A DNA stretch of 52,323 nt from a bacterium (GTDB lineage Bacteria; Verrucomicrobiota; Verrucomicrobiia; Verrucomicrobiales; Akkermansiaceae), in contig JAAEZT010000027.1 in NCBI GenBank assembly GCA_018222765.1, positions 1 to 52,323 on the forward strand, written 5' to 3'. The position numbers and the translations under genes were made by a program. The notes below the pieces were generated by a model. That model saw nothing but the letters and a program-made list of their open reading frames with translations. It ran no database searches and was not told the origin of the DNA. Position 1 is the first letter of the stretch. The number at the start of each line of letters is the position of its first letter. Shown in pieces: positions 1 through 9,582 of this stretch.

Positions 1-3000
1 TAGCGGCGGAAGGCACTCGGGATGTCCTTGCCCATGCGATAACTTTCGCCCGCCCAGAAGAGGGCCTGAGGAGTGAGTTCTTGCTCGGGGAAGCGCTTCA
101 CAAAAGCGTCGAAGGCTTCGCCTCCCTTCACAAACTCCTCGAGCTTGTAGTGACACTGTCCGATACGGAAGGCCATCTTGGGAGTCCACTCGTGATTCGG
201 GAATTTCTCGAGGAACTTCTCTCCGACCGATGCGGCAACGGCGAAGTCTTCCTTCACATAAAAGTGCTCGTTGATGCGGAGCATGACGTTCGCGATGAGC
301 GGGCTCTTGGGGTAGGTGCCGGCGAGAGTGACGTAGGCTTCGAGGGCTTCATCAAGTTCTCCGGCTTCCTCATGACATTGGCCGAGCTTGTATTGCGAAT
401 CCGGAGCGAGACTGTGCTCGGGATGGTTTCGGACGATAGATCCATATGCCGCGATGGCTTCATCCCAGACTTCCATTTCCTGGGCAAACTGACCAAGGAG
501 ATAGGAAACACGCGGGGCGTATTTAGGATTCGGATAATCATCGCGAAGTTCGCGTAGAACCCGGCGTCCGGAGGCAAGAGCAGCAGCGGCGGACTCGTCC
601 TTCTTGAGCTTCCGATGGCTCTTGAAGAGTTCGAAGTAGCTTTCGGCAATGTGGAACTGGGTTTGAATGGCGAGGTCTTCGTTTTTATAAACCTTACTGA
701 AGGCAGCCATGATGCCGTTTGTTCCCACGGCGACGGGAACCATCTTCTCAATGATGGGTTCGCCGTCGGGACGCTGGGCGACGTTGTCGAGATAGCCGAC
801 GGTGATTTCATCGCCGAAGAAGCATTCAATGCGTCCGTCGAAGTTTCCCGAGCTTGGCTTGGCCTGGGCTGCGAGCGGAAAGGAAGCGCTAAAGACACCG
901 CTGTGGGTGAGGGTTTCTTCAAGTTCGATTGTTTCGTCCTCGCCGCTGGCGGTAACGACGCGGATCATCGCTCTGTCGCGCTCGCCGGAAACGTCGCGAT
1001 CTGGATCTTCGAGAATGAGGAAGATTTTCTTTCCGACGTGGGCAATCTCGGCGGGCTCCTGATATTCTTCGTCGGTGATCTCAAGAGTGGCCGCGGAAAA
1101 GAGAGAGGCTTTTGCGCTGAGCGAATTGGCATTTCCATCGGGACGGGAGGCATCCTGATAATTCGCGGTGAAGGTGTCGGAACCAATGACGTTGAGGACC
1201 GCGAGAGCGGCGGTGTTTTTCTGAGTGCCATCGTCGAGCTCTGCCTCGGGATCGTCGTCAACAGGGAGGATAACCTTGCCTAGACCACCGCGGGGAATGG
1301 TGCCGTCCTCGGGAACCATCGCGGCGCTTTTGGGGTCACCAAGGAGCATGGGGATCTGTCCGACGAAGCGTCCTTCGAGAAGCGCAGGATTGCGTGCCTC
1401 GGTAAGAGTTTCGTCTTCAGTGGCGAAAGAACGGGAAAGGACGCACTCGACCTGGATCTTGGCGCCTTGCGTGGTCACAACATCGACAATAACGGTGCTG
1501 CGCGAATCCTTTGCCTGATCGGGGTCGATGACTTCAACGGTCAGGGGAAGGCGGTATTCGACTTTGGCGACGTGATCGGCATCGCGTGAGGCGTCGACCG
1601 GAAGGAATTGCGGTGAGCCCTCAATGGGGGTCTCGCTGTCGACAATCTGAATGCGGCCCTCCGTGGGCTCGTTGAGTAGCACGACGGTCTCGCGATAGAA
1701 AGCATGTCCGGGGAAGGTGTTTTGCGTGTCCTTGTAGCGGAGATAAACCTTGTCGCCTTGCTTGACGACCAGCTTGCCTTCGCTCGGCTCGGCGGCGGTG
1801 TCGATTTCGGCGAGGAAGACTCCGGTGGAAGAATCGGATTCGGTGGCGGTGACTTTGATGGGAGGATCGGAGTTGACCTGAACCTCGACTTCGACTTCGT
1901 CGCGCTCCTGTCCGATGTCCAAGTCGAAATCGACGACTTCGGCGACGATGCGCTCGCCGGGTTCGATGCGCAGGAGTTCCTTCCGTGATCCTTTGACCGA
2001 ACCTGATCCGTCGCGGGCAAAGTCGTAACTGATCGGAGTGATCTCACCGTTGAAGTATGTCGCGGTGAGGGATTTGGTGAGGAGGCGGTTCCGTTGTTCT
2101 GCGCCGGCGGTGAGGGCGTCGAGATAAGAAATCGTTACGGTGTCGCCGGGAGCGAGTTCGAGGACGTCGTTCGTGGCGAGTTCGAGGACATCGGCTTCGG
2201 GAGGCAGGTATTTGTTGCCTTCGCCGCTGATTTCCACGTTGTTGATGGCGATGGCTTCGCCGCGGTATTCTAGGAATTCGAATTCAACGTAGCGCAGCTC
2301 GCGACCGGCCATGGAAAGTGTCCAGCGGTTCTCCTCTTGTTTGATTTCTGCGGGAGCAGCGGGAGTGTATTTTTCGATATCGGCAACCGAGGAGGGATCA
2401 AAGTCCGCTGCAACGAAGGGGCGGATCTTGAGATTGGAAGACTGACGGTTTTCTTTCGCGATGGTGGCCGAAACTGCTCTTACTTCTGGAGTGGCGATGG
2501 TGAAAATGGTGAGGTCGTGAATACCGCGCGGAACGTGAATGTCCACACCTTGTTCTCCTTCGCCGACAGGCATTTCCAGACGGCCATTGAACATTACGGC
2601 GGTGTTGCGACCAGTGACTTCGATTCGGATGGCACCATCGCGCTCCTGTACGAAGGGACCGGACCAGACGAGGAAGTGGGCGTCTTTGCCTTCCTCGGGG
2701 GCTTCCCAGAAAAGGGTTTCCACTTTCTGGACCTCGGTTGGATCGACCTTTTGAACGAGTCCGATGATATCCTTCCAGGCATAGTTTTGCTGAAGTCGGT
2801 TGGCAGCTGTTTTATAAAGGCGGAGGTTCATGCCGGCCTCCTTGAATTTGAGAGGTGGGGTTTCCTCGGGAGTGGGGAAGGAGCCGAGGTTAAACCAGAA
2901 GCGTCCGTCGTGACTGCCGCGCACCTTCATGCGGACGGGAGCTTCGTCTTCCTTTTGCGGAGAGCTGAGAACGATGGTTTCGGTCTGGCGAAGTTCCTTC

Positions 3001-6000
3001 ATATCGACCGAGAGTGACTTGGGTGCGGCTCCATCTGGCTCGCTTCGCCACGCGGTGTCGGGCGAATGATCGATGGCCATGAGGGGATTGTGATCTAGGG
3101 CGGAATCGGAGGCGCTGGCGCCGGCGGGAAGCTCCCCTGTGCGTGCCATACCGAGGAATTTACCGCCGTGCTGGCTTTCCTCGTCAATCATCATTTGAAC
3201 TTCGTCGCCGCTCGAGGCCGTGAGTTTGACGCTGACTTTGTCGGGAGTCTGCGTGAGGTCTCGGTCGCCGTCCTTAACCTGCAGATAAATTAAGTTACCG
3301 GGCTTCACTTGGTTGCTGGGGCGTGAAGCCGAACGGGAAAGCTCTTCTTCCTTACCTTCGATTTCCTTTTTCAAATTGTCGGTGAAGGTTTCGTCGTCTT
3401 CGTCGATGATCTCGCTACTGGCAACTTCGAGGGAGCCATCGGAGGCAATCCGCAGGCGGGTGTTGCTTAGGAATTCGAACTGGAATTGCTTTTTGAAGTC
3501 TTCGGGATAGTCAACCGAGATGACGTCGCCTCCGGTCACCTGGAGAACACCGTCGCCGGCGTTTGCCTCACCGAGGGTGGTTGGGAATTCGGTAAGGAAG
3601 ATTCCCTTGCCGGCCCCTCCGGATGTAAGGAATGATTCTTCGCGGTCGTTGCCGGGTTCGGTGCTGACGACGACCGGAATGCGGGTGTCGCCTCGGCTGA
3701 TTCCGAGGTCGGGGTCTTGCACCACGACGGAAAGGGCTTTGCCCGGTGTGTGCCAAAGCTTGGATTCCTGACCGAGACGACCAACGGTGCGGAGGGTTTC
3801 GAGCTGGGTGAGGAAGCGTTGCTCGATGCCGTAAACCTCGGCGAGGTTGTAGAGGGTTTCGTTGGCGAGTTCGGTGTCGGGTGCCTGCTCGAGAACCGAG
3901 AGGAAGATTTTGCGGGCAGCGAGGTTGTCGTCCTGGCGAATGGCGAGGACTCCACGTAGGAAGTTGGCGCGGATGGCGATGGAGGGATTGGGGTTTTCCG
4001 AGAGGTCGGTAAAGATCTCGCCGGCCTGGTCATAAACGCGCTGGGCCATGTAGGTTTCGCCAATGCCGAATTGGGCGTCGATGGCCTCGGGTTGGTCCTT
4101 GTAGATGTTGAGAACGGTGGTGAACTCAGCGCGTGCGATGTCGTATTGTTTCGCACGTTGGTAATTACGGGCCAGAAGGAGCTGCACACGGGACTTATCT
4201 CGAATGTCGACCTTGTCGGATTCACCAAACTTGATCATCCAGCCGCGGAGAAGATCCTCGGCGCGGAGGTGGTCTTGCTCGGTTCCTTGGGCGATGTGGA
4301 TTTCGGCCCCGAAGAGGAGGAGTTCGACGGGAAGATCGTTGCGGTGCTTGTCAAAGAGTTCCTTGTTTTTGTAGTAAGCCTGTTCGGCGAGATCTTCGTC
4401 GCCGAGACGACGATGTAGGATGATTTGGAGCAAGGGAGCGACCGGGCTGTCGGCCGGGATGTCGGCACTGAGGCTGCCCATCTTTCCGTAAGCATTGCGG
4501 AGGAGATTGCGGGCGGCAGTGGTTTCATTGTTGCCGACCGACTGGATGGAATTGAGCAGGCCGTTCAGGATGGTCGTTCCGAGCGTGTAGTCTTCGCGGG
4601 CGATGGCCGCTTGGGCGTATGGATAAATGCGGCGCCACGATTCGTAGTGACGGTCGGCTTGTTGAATGAGGTCCTGTGCCTTGAGAAGACGGCCGAGGGA
4701 TTTTACTTCGTCTTCGAGAAGTGCAAGACCGGCCTCCGCGCTCACGCGTCCGATGCGAAGGTCGCGCACCATGCGGTAAACGCGCTTCTTTTTGTCGTCG
4801 GACCATTCTTTGGAGTTGCGGGAAGTATCGACCCAATTGCGTGCGGGATACTCCGCCATGCCCCAGTTGCGGAAGGGGTTTTCATCGGCGCGGGCGCGGG
4901 ACTTTTTGAGGATGGGCTCCATCGCCTCAAGTTTTCCCTCGAGGAAAAGCATGTTACAGATGTCCGCGGCATAGGTACCGTGATGGTCGGTGTCGGCATT
5001 CATGCGCTCCTGCAGGAAGCGCTGGGCCGCGGTGGGTTCGAGAGCCGCGGCGTAGCGGCGGGCACAGGAAACATACTCGGCGTTGTTGGGATCGAGATCC
5101 ATGTGGTATTTCCACCAGTTCACCGCTTCCTTCTTCATTCCGATCTCATTTATGATGTCGCCGATACGGGTGCAGTTGGCGGAGCTGTAGCTGCTGACCT
5201 TGGTCGAGGCTTTGATCCAGGGAATGGCCTTGCGGATGATTTTTTCGTCCTTTAAGGAAACGAGGCGATACCAGGTGTCGTAGTGGCAGGGACCCGCGTT
5301 GATGGAAAGAAGATGATTCGCGGCTGCGATCGTCATTTCTTGTTTTGTATCACCGTCAGCATAGGGCGCAGCCTCGAGCCATTGTTCGGCGGCGCTGAGA
5401 TCCTTGGGGAATTCCTTGCAGAAATTTTGATAATGTTTGGGAGAGGAGGCACGGGATTTTCCACCAAGGTGATGGCGGTAAACGTAAGCGAGGCGTGAGA
5501 GGAGCTGGTAGCGTTGCTCCTTGGAGAGCTTCTGCTGGAGAAGCTTCTGACAGGCTTGGCCGGATTTCCCGCCATTTTCATAAGTGGCTTTCCAGAGCTT
5601 GGTATTGCTGTCGTTTTGATGGGAACGGGCTGCCGATTGCCAGGCGCGTCTGTAATTCTTTTCACTAGGCTGTCGTTTCCAGACACACTCTTGAAACCCC
5701 TTGAGATGAGGAAAGGCCTTGGCGCTGGCGGCGATGGTCGCGAGGTCTTTTTTGAAACTCTCCTCCCCGGTGGTGGAGGAATAAAGGAAGCCGATGATCT
5801 CCTCTGTCCATCCATCGTTGGTGGGGGACTTGGTGAGGTATTCGTATGCCATACCGCGGGCCTTGCCGACCTCCTTGAGGCCATCGCGATAGACATCGAT
5901 GGCGAGAACGGCGCGGAGGGTGCCGGCGCCTTTCGGATTTTGTCCAATGAGTTTGCGAAGTCCGGCCTCGGCACGCTTGCGATCTTCGCCGCACCAGAGG

Positions 6001-7010
6001 ACGTAGGAACGCGCCATGTCCTGAGCCATGGCATCGTGTCTAAGAAATTCCTCGGCGATTTTGAGTGCACGCGAGGTGTCGCTTTCCGAAGCAGCGTGAG
6101 CCGCGCGACCGAGAGGGTGATAGCGATCATCGCGATAGGGATAGGCCGCGAGATAGCGCCGGGCTTCGGCCTCAATTTCGGCGGGAGCTTTCTTTGCAGT
6201 GATCATGGCCTCGACGAGATCGCGGTGAAGATCGTCTGTGCTAGGGCTGAGAGCTTTGCGGTAGGATTGGATGGTGTTTTCGAATTGTCCGAGGCGGTAT
6301 TCGAAGCGTCCGGTGCGGTACCAAAGGTCGCGCTTTTCGCTTTCGCCCATCGGAGCATTACGACGGACCAGCGTCTTGGAAATCTGCAATCCTTCAGCCC
6401 ATTGTTCGGCGCGTTCGGCGGCGTTAAGTCCTTGGAAGCCAACTCCGGTAAGGAGTTTGTTGGTGGGAAGCTTGGCGACCATTTCGGAAGCGAGCTTAGT
6501 AGCGCGTTTGTAGGAATCGCCATTGTTGGTTTTGACGAAAAGCCGGATGGCTTGCACGCCTTGATCGGTGGATCCGCCGTTACGCCAGATTTCGGCACGC
6601 TCGATAGCGGCGTGACCACTGCGACGCGAATGCTCATAGGCTGTTGCAATGCGGTCTCGGACTTTATTGGTGAGAGGATGTTTAGGGAAAATCTCAAGAA
6701 ACTGCCGTCCGGTGACAAGGACGTCTTCGTGCCGGGCTGCGGCGGCATATCCGTCAATTTGTTTGAGCGTCATGGCAGCACGTTCTGGGTTCTGGGTTTG
6801 CGCCCGTGAAAATTTTCCGGTGTTGCGAATATAGCCGAAGACCTGCTCGTTTTTGAAATAAAGCTCAGTGAGCTCGGTCATGATCTTCGCTCCGGTGGCC
6901 GACCCTTCGGTGGTCTCCTTGAGCTTGGCTTCCAGGTCAGCGGCCCGGTCGGCATGAGCGGGAACACTGAGGGCGAGAATGAGGGCGAGGTAGGGAAGTG
7001 GTGTTTTCAA
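1..7010 (-). CDS. Giant secreted TPR protein with repeated 'DpD...gD.i.v.Y.D' modules (partial, 3' end outside window)
   Basis: One open frame runs from a TTG start at 7010 off the left edge: more than 2336 codons without a stop. The TTG overlaps the stop of the upstream gene (TTGA), so I infer translational coupling. The N-terminus (KTPLPYLALILALSVPAHA) is a signal peptide, implying export. About residues 20-1060 and 2080 onward are helical TPR-type repeats (for example ALFWAGESYRMGKDIPSAFR). Between them lie roughly five copies (about 1070-1170, 1233-1293, 1683-1765, 1820-1913, 1990-2075) of a beta-type module: a D-P-D start, an acidic E...GvF centre and an end such as GDEITVGYLD. About residues 1325-1380 resemble a discoidin-like fold (DHSPDTAWRS, then GSHDGRFWFNLGS), and 1400-1490 resemble PA14. 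A periplasmic or surface scaffold is an inference; no catalytic motif was seen. Confidence 0.85.
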   Translation of the reverse strand, partial: MKTPLPYLALILALSVPAHADRAADLEAKLKETTEGSATGAKIMTELTELYFKNEQVFGYIRNTGKFSRAQTQNPERAAMTLKQIDGYAAAARHEDVLVTGRQFLEIFPKHPLTNKVRDRIATAYEHSRRSGHAAIERAEIWRNGGSTDQGVQAIRLFVKTNNGDSYKRATKLASEMVAKLPTNKLLTGVGFQGLNAAERAEQWAEGLQISKTLVRRNAPMGESEKRDLWYRTGRFEYRLGQFENTIQSYRKALSPSTDDLHRDLVEAMITAKKAPAEIEAEARRYLAAYPYRDDRYHPLGRAAHAASESDTSRALKIAEEFLRHDAMAQDMARSYVLWCGEDRKRAEAGLRKLIGQNPKGAGTLRAVLAIDVYRDGLKEVGKARGMAYEYLTKSPTNDGWTEEIIGFLYSSTTGEESFKKDLATIAASAKAFPHLKGFQECVWKRQPSEKNYRRAWQSAARSHQNDSNTKLWKATYENGGKSGQACQKLLQQKLSKEQRYQLLSRLAYVYRHHLGGKSRASSPKHYQNFCKEFPKDLSAAEQWLEAAPYADGDTKQEMTIAAANHLLSINAGPCHYDTWYRLVSLKDEKIIRKAIPWIKASTKVSSYSSANCTRIGDIINEIGMKKEAVNWWKYHMDLDPNNAEYVSCARRYAAALEPTAAQRFLQERMNADTDHHGTYAADICNMLFLEGKLEAMEPILKKSRARADENPFRNWGMAEYPARNWVDTSRNSKEWSDDKKKRVYRMVRDLRIGRVSAEAGLALLEDEVKSLGRLLKAQDLIQQADRHYESWRRIYPYAQAAIAREDYTLGTTILNGLLNSIQSVGNNETTAARNLLRNAYGKMGSLSADIPADSPVAPLLQIILHRRLGDEDLAEQAYYKNKELFDKHRNDLPVELLLFGAEIHIAQGTEQDHLRAEDLLRGWMIKFGESDKVDIRDKSRVQLLLARNYQRAKQYDIARAEFTTVLNIYKDQPEAIDAQFGIGETYMAQRVYDQAGEIFTDLSENPNPSIAIRANFLRGVLAIRQDDNLAARKIFLSVLEQAPDTELANETLYNLAEVYGIEQRFLTQLETLRTVGRLGQESKLWHTPGKALSVVVQDPDLGISRGDTRIPVVVSTEPGNDREESFLTSGGAGKGIFLTEFPTTLGEANAGDGVLQVTGGDVISVDYPEDFKKQFQFEFLSNTRLRIASDGSLEVASSEIIDEDDETFTDNLKKEIEGKEEELSRSASRPSNQVKPGNLIYLQVKDGDRDLTQTPDKVSVKLTASSGDEVQMMIDEESQHGGKFLGMARTGELPAGASASDSALDHNPLMAIDHSPDTAWRSEPDGAAPKSLSVDMKELRQTETIVLSSPQKEDEAPVRMKVRGSHDGRFWFNLGSFPTPEETPPLKFKEAGMNLRLYKTAANRLQQNYAWKDIIGLVQKVDPTEVQKVETLFWEAPEEGKDAHFLVWSGPFVQERDGAIRIEVTGRNTAVMFNGRLEMPVGEGEQGVDIHVPRGIHDLTIFTIATPEVRAVSATIAKENRQSSNLKIRPFVAADFDPSSVADIEKYTPAAPAEIKQEENRWTLSMAGRELRYVEFEFLEYRGEAIAINNVEISGEGNKYLPPEADVLELATNDVLELAPGDTVTISYLDALTAGAEQRNRLLTKSLTATYFNGEITPISYDFARDGSGSVKGSRKELLRIEPGERIVAEVVDFDLDIGQERDEVEVEVQVNSDPPIKVTATESDSSTGVFLAEIDTAAEPSEGKLVVKQGDKVYLRYKDTQNTFPGHAFYRETVVLLNEPTEGRIQIVDSETPIEGSPQFLPVDASRDADHVAKVEYRLPLTVEVIDPDQAKDSRSTVIVDVVTTQGAKIQVECVLSRSFATEDETLTEARNPALLEGRFVGQIPMLLGDPKSAAMVPEDGTIPRGGLGKVILPVDDDPEAELDDGTQKNTAALAVLNVIGSDTFTANYQDASRPDGNANSLSAKASLFSAATLEITDEEYQEPAEIAHVGKKIFLILEDPDRDVSGERDRAMIRVVTASGEDETIELEETLTHSGVFSASFPLAAQAKPSSGNFDGRIECFFGDEITVGYLDNVAQRPDGEPIIEKMVPVAVGTNGIMAAFSKVYKNEDLAIQTQFHIAESYFELFKSHRKLKKDESAAAALASGRRVLRELRDDYPNPKYAPRVSYLLGQFAQEMEVWDEAIAAYGSIVRNHPEHSLAPDSQYKLGQCHEEAGELDEALEAYVTLAGTYPKSPLIANVMLRINEHFYVKEDFAVAASVGEKFLEKFPNHEWTPKMAFRIGQCHYKLEEFVKGGEAFDAFVKRFPEQELTPQALFWAGESYRMGKDIPSAFRR

Positions 7011-9175
7011 AATCCTGCTTTTTTAAGAGCTCCAACGATCTTATTTGCCTCCGTGGCGATTTCGCTCTCGGGGTAATCGTTGATTAGTTGTTCGAATCTA
7101 CGGCGGGCCTCGGGTTTGCGTTCAATTTTGTAGAGGCAGCGACCGTAATTAAAGAGAATGACATCAAGAAAGTTGGCGTCGGGGTAATCCGAGAGGACGT
7201 TTTCGAAAACGTCGATGGCGCGGGTGTAGTCTTCCTTCTGGTAATAGAAGGCGGCCATCTTGGCGACGGCGTCACCGACGCGTCCCGAATCGGGAAATTG
7301 TTCGTAGACCTTTTGGTATGCGAGGAAGGCCTTTTCGAAAAGCTGGTCCGACTGCCCAAGCCTGGCTTTAAGTGCCATCGTTTCGTAACACTCGCCAATG
7401 AAGAATTGTCCTTCGCCCCGCAGGGGGCTGGTGGGGAGCTTGGTGATGCTGGAGTAGAGGCTGATGGCGCGCGGGAAGTTTTCGCGCTTTCGCTCGACGT
7501 GGGCCTGCTGAAGCATCGCTTCATCGACGAAGGCGCTCGATGGAAACTCGGCAAGCAGGCGTCGGCTCATGCCCAGGGCCAGGTCGAGCTTGTCCATGGC
7601 GAAGTAGATGCGCCAGAGTTGGACGTAGGTTTCCTCGAGAAGCTTGCCGCCGACCTTGCGGGCTTCGACGAGGATGTCTTCGCAAACATCGAGTGCTTCG
7701 GTGTATTTTAGGTCGGCTTTCTCGTTGAGGCCGAATTCCTTGTAGTGGTTGCCGACTTCGGTGAGGGCGGAAGCGGTTTGCAGCTGGGTTTTGAGTTTGA
7801 GTTCCTCGTCGGAGATGTCGGTGCGGGTGACGCGAACCTCGCCGAGGTTTCCTTCGATGATCTTGGTTTCCGACATGCGGATGGCGGTGCTGTCGGAGAG
7901 ATTGCGGTCGTCGCGGTAGACCAGCCGGATGATTTGGCCGGCCTCTCCAGTCAGGGTTCCTTCGGCCGCCCCGATGCGAAGAGGAATGGCGAGACGGAAG
8001 GTGCCCCGCTGTTCCTGCTCACGAAGGCTGACCGGAACGGAGCGGACCATGAGGAGGGGGTCGATCTGGGACTTGAGATCCTCGCCGTCGGGGCCTTCCA
8101 CGAGTTCACCGCTGGCGACTCCTTTGGCAAGCTCATCGTCGATTTCGTCGGGCGTCTTGCGACGAAAGATTTGAATGGTGGCCTCGACCTTGTCGGCGTT
8201 CTCGCTGGTGTCGTGATCGGCATCGACGATCTGGAGATGGAGATGCTTTCCCAGAACCGCGGCGGGGAGGTCGCGCTCGTAGGATCCGTCGGTGATACGG
8301 GCGACCCCGTTGCCGACGACGACCACCTCCTTGAGGCGTTTTTCGTTGAAGCCCTTTTCGGCAGTGTGGGCGTCAATGTATGTGACGGAAATCTGATCGC
8401 CGCCGCGGACCTCCAGAACGCCGTTGTCCTTCTCCGGTTGGTTCAGCTTGGTCGGAATACGGCCGAGGGCGATGCGGGCGTTACGTCCGACGGGGTCGCA
8501 GAGGATGGTTTCCTCGTCGCCGCTTTTGGACCGGCAGATGACCTTAATTTGCGTGCCGGGTTCGAGGATGGCGAAATCCTGGTCGTCAATTTTGACATAA
8601 AGGCGTTTGCCGGCTTCGACCTTTTCGATCTGCTTGTCCTTGTTGGAGAGGGCGGTGCCAACCTTTTCGAGAGCTTCAATGGCCCGGCTGTAGTGGCCGA
8701 GTTTGAAGTGGCCGAGACCGATGTAGTAGTAGGCTTCGTTGACTTCGGGGGAGGTCGGGAACAGCTCGATGACATCGCGCATAATGCTGAAGCATTTCCC
8801 GTAATTTCCGGCTTCGTAAAAACAAGCCCCGGTGTTGAGGAAGGCGTAGGCGCGCTTCTCGTCGTCCTCGTTCGATTCGACGGCGGAGGCTTCGTAGTGA
8901 GACCGTGCCTTGTCGAAATCCTTGATTTCCTTCAAGAGGTGATCGGCGAGGCGGAGATGGGCTTCGAAGCGAATCTGACTCCGTGGGTAGCGCTCGACGA
9001 CGGACTCCCAGATTTCGAGGGCCTTTTCATTTTCACCGACTTCGAGACGGGCATCGCCGGCCTGGAGGAGCTTGCGGGCGGCGCGGTCTTCGATGATGGA
9101 GCCGCGCTCGATTTTCTTCGTTTCCTGAGCGAAGAGCGGGAGGCAAAGAGCAAGAAAGAGAAGAAAACGAGGCAT
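7007..9175 (-). CDS. Secreted TPR protein sharing the repeated beta module with its downstream neighbour
   Basis: 722 residues. The N-terminus (MPRFLLFLALCLPLFAQE) is a signal peptide. TPR repeats cover about residues 30-190 and again about 470-715 (for example DYTRAIDVFENVLSDYPDA). Between them are two copies of the module seen in the adjacent giant protein: one ends GGDQISVTYIDAHTAEKG and the other starts LHLQIVDADHDTSENADK and ends IIRLVYRDDRN. The shared module and the TGA/TTG overlap with the next gene suggest the two proteins act together in the envelope. The C-terminal TPRs resemble those of YbgF/CpoB and BamD-type proteins, but no specific function can be assigned. The start is the ATG just before the signal peptide. 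Confidence 0.85.
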   Translation of the reverse strand: MPRFLLFLALCLPLFAQETKKIERGSIIEDRAARKLLQAGDARLEVGENEKALEIWESVVERYPRSQIRFEAHLRLADHLLKEIKDFDKARSHYEASAVESNEDDEKRAYAFLNTGACFYEAGNYGKCFSIMRDVIELFPTSPEVNEAYYYIGLGHFKLGHYSRAIEALEKVGTALSNKDKQIEKVEAGKRLYVKIDDQDFAILEPGTQIKVICRSKSGDEETILCDPVGRNARIALGRIPTKLNQPEKDNGVLEVRGGDQISVTYIDAHTAEKGFNEKRLKEVVVVGNGVARITDGSYERDLPAAVLGKHLHLQIVDADHDTSENADKVEATIQIFRRKTPDEIDDELAKGVASGELVEGPDGEDLKSQIDPLLMVRSVPVSLREQEQRGTFRLAIPLRIGAAEGTLTGEAGQIIRLVYRDDRNLSDSTAIRMSETKIIEGNLGEVRVTRTDISDEELKLKTQLQTASALTEVGNHYKEFGLNEKADLKYTEALDVCEDILVEARKVGGKLLEETYVQLWRIYFAMDKLDLALGMSRRLLAEFPSSAFVDEAMLQQAHVERKRENFPRAISLYSSITKLPTSPLRGEGQFFIGECYETMALKARLGQSDQLFEKAFLAYQKVYEQFPDSGRVGDAVAKMAAFYYQKEDYTRAIDVFENVLSDYPDANFLDVILFNYGRCLYKIERKPEARRRFEQLINDYPESEIATEANKIVGALKKAGF

Positions 9176-9511
9176 TTTGATTTATACGGCGCTGGGGTGG
9201 AAGGACTGTCTAATTATCTAGGAGATTTTTTGGAGGAGAAGTTGGGGGAGAGTAGGAGTTGGAGGAATCTTGAACGATTGTCGAGCCGGGGTCGACCACC
9301 TTTGTTTTTCCAACCCCGATTTTTGAAACGAAGGGGCGAATAATAAGGGCCGGGAGAGTGCCGATGATTCCGAAAAATGTGCGAGAATAATGCCTTTCTT
9401 CTTTAATCTTGCAGGTTTCTTCATTTTTTTCGGAATCCCTCTTAGCATTGTCGCCCACAAAAATTTCCCTCCTTTACCAGGACTTGAGGGGGAAAACTGA
9501 TGCTGACAAAA
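9176..9511. other. Non-coding gap upstream of the 722-residue TPR gene
   Basis: No convincing gene. Short frames on either strand have no family resemblance and no initiation signals. The plus strand is strongly purine-rich around 9224-9264, about 50-90 bases before the TPR gene start. The promoter of the two TPR genes should lie here, but I could not identify one with confidence. Confidence 0.4.
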
Positions 9512-9541
9512 GAAAAAGCCGGGGCGTGGAGGCCTCGGCTT
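9512..9541 (-). terminator. Intrinsic terminator after the DUF1501 gene
   Basis: Read on the minus strand, a ten-base stem AAGCCGAGGC / GCCCCGGCTT (one mismatch) with a six-base loop is followed by TTTTTC. It lies about 40 bases past the DUF1501 stop and would end the two-gene PSD1/DUF1501 transcript. A second GC-rich hairpin, CCGGGGC / GCCCCGG at 9558-9576, sits between the stop codon and this terminator. Confidence 0.8.
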
Positions 9542-9582
9542 GTTAGAGTGATGGTTTCCGGGGCGGGAAGCCCCGGTCACGT

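Noticed and set aside
5514-6809. Long plus-strand open frame (431 codons) opposite the giant TPR gene
   Set aside because: Antisense shadow of a high GC3 gene. Its residues are repetitive Gly/Val/Phe without domain resemblance, and the minus frame has coherent TPR repeats over the same bases.
7745-9343. Plus-strand open frame of 532 codons
   Set aside because: Mirrors the 722-residue TPR gene on the other strand; no ribosome site, signal or motif of its own.
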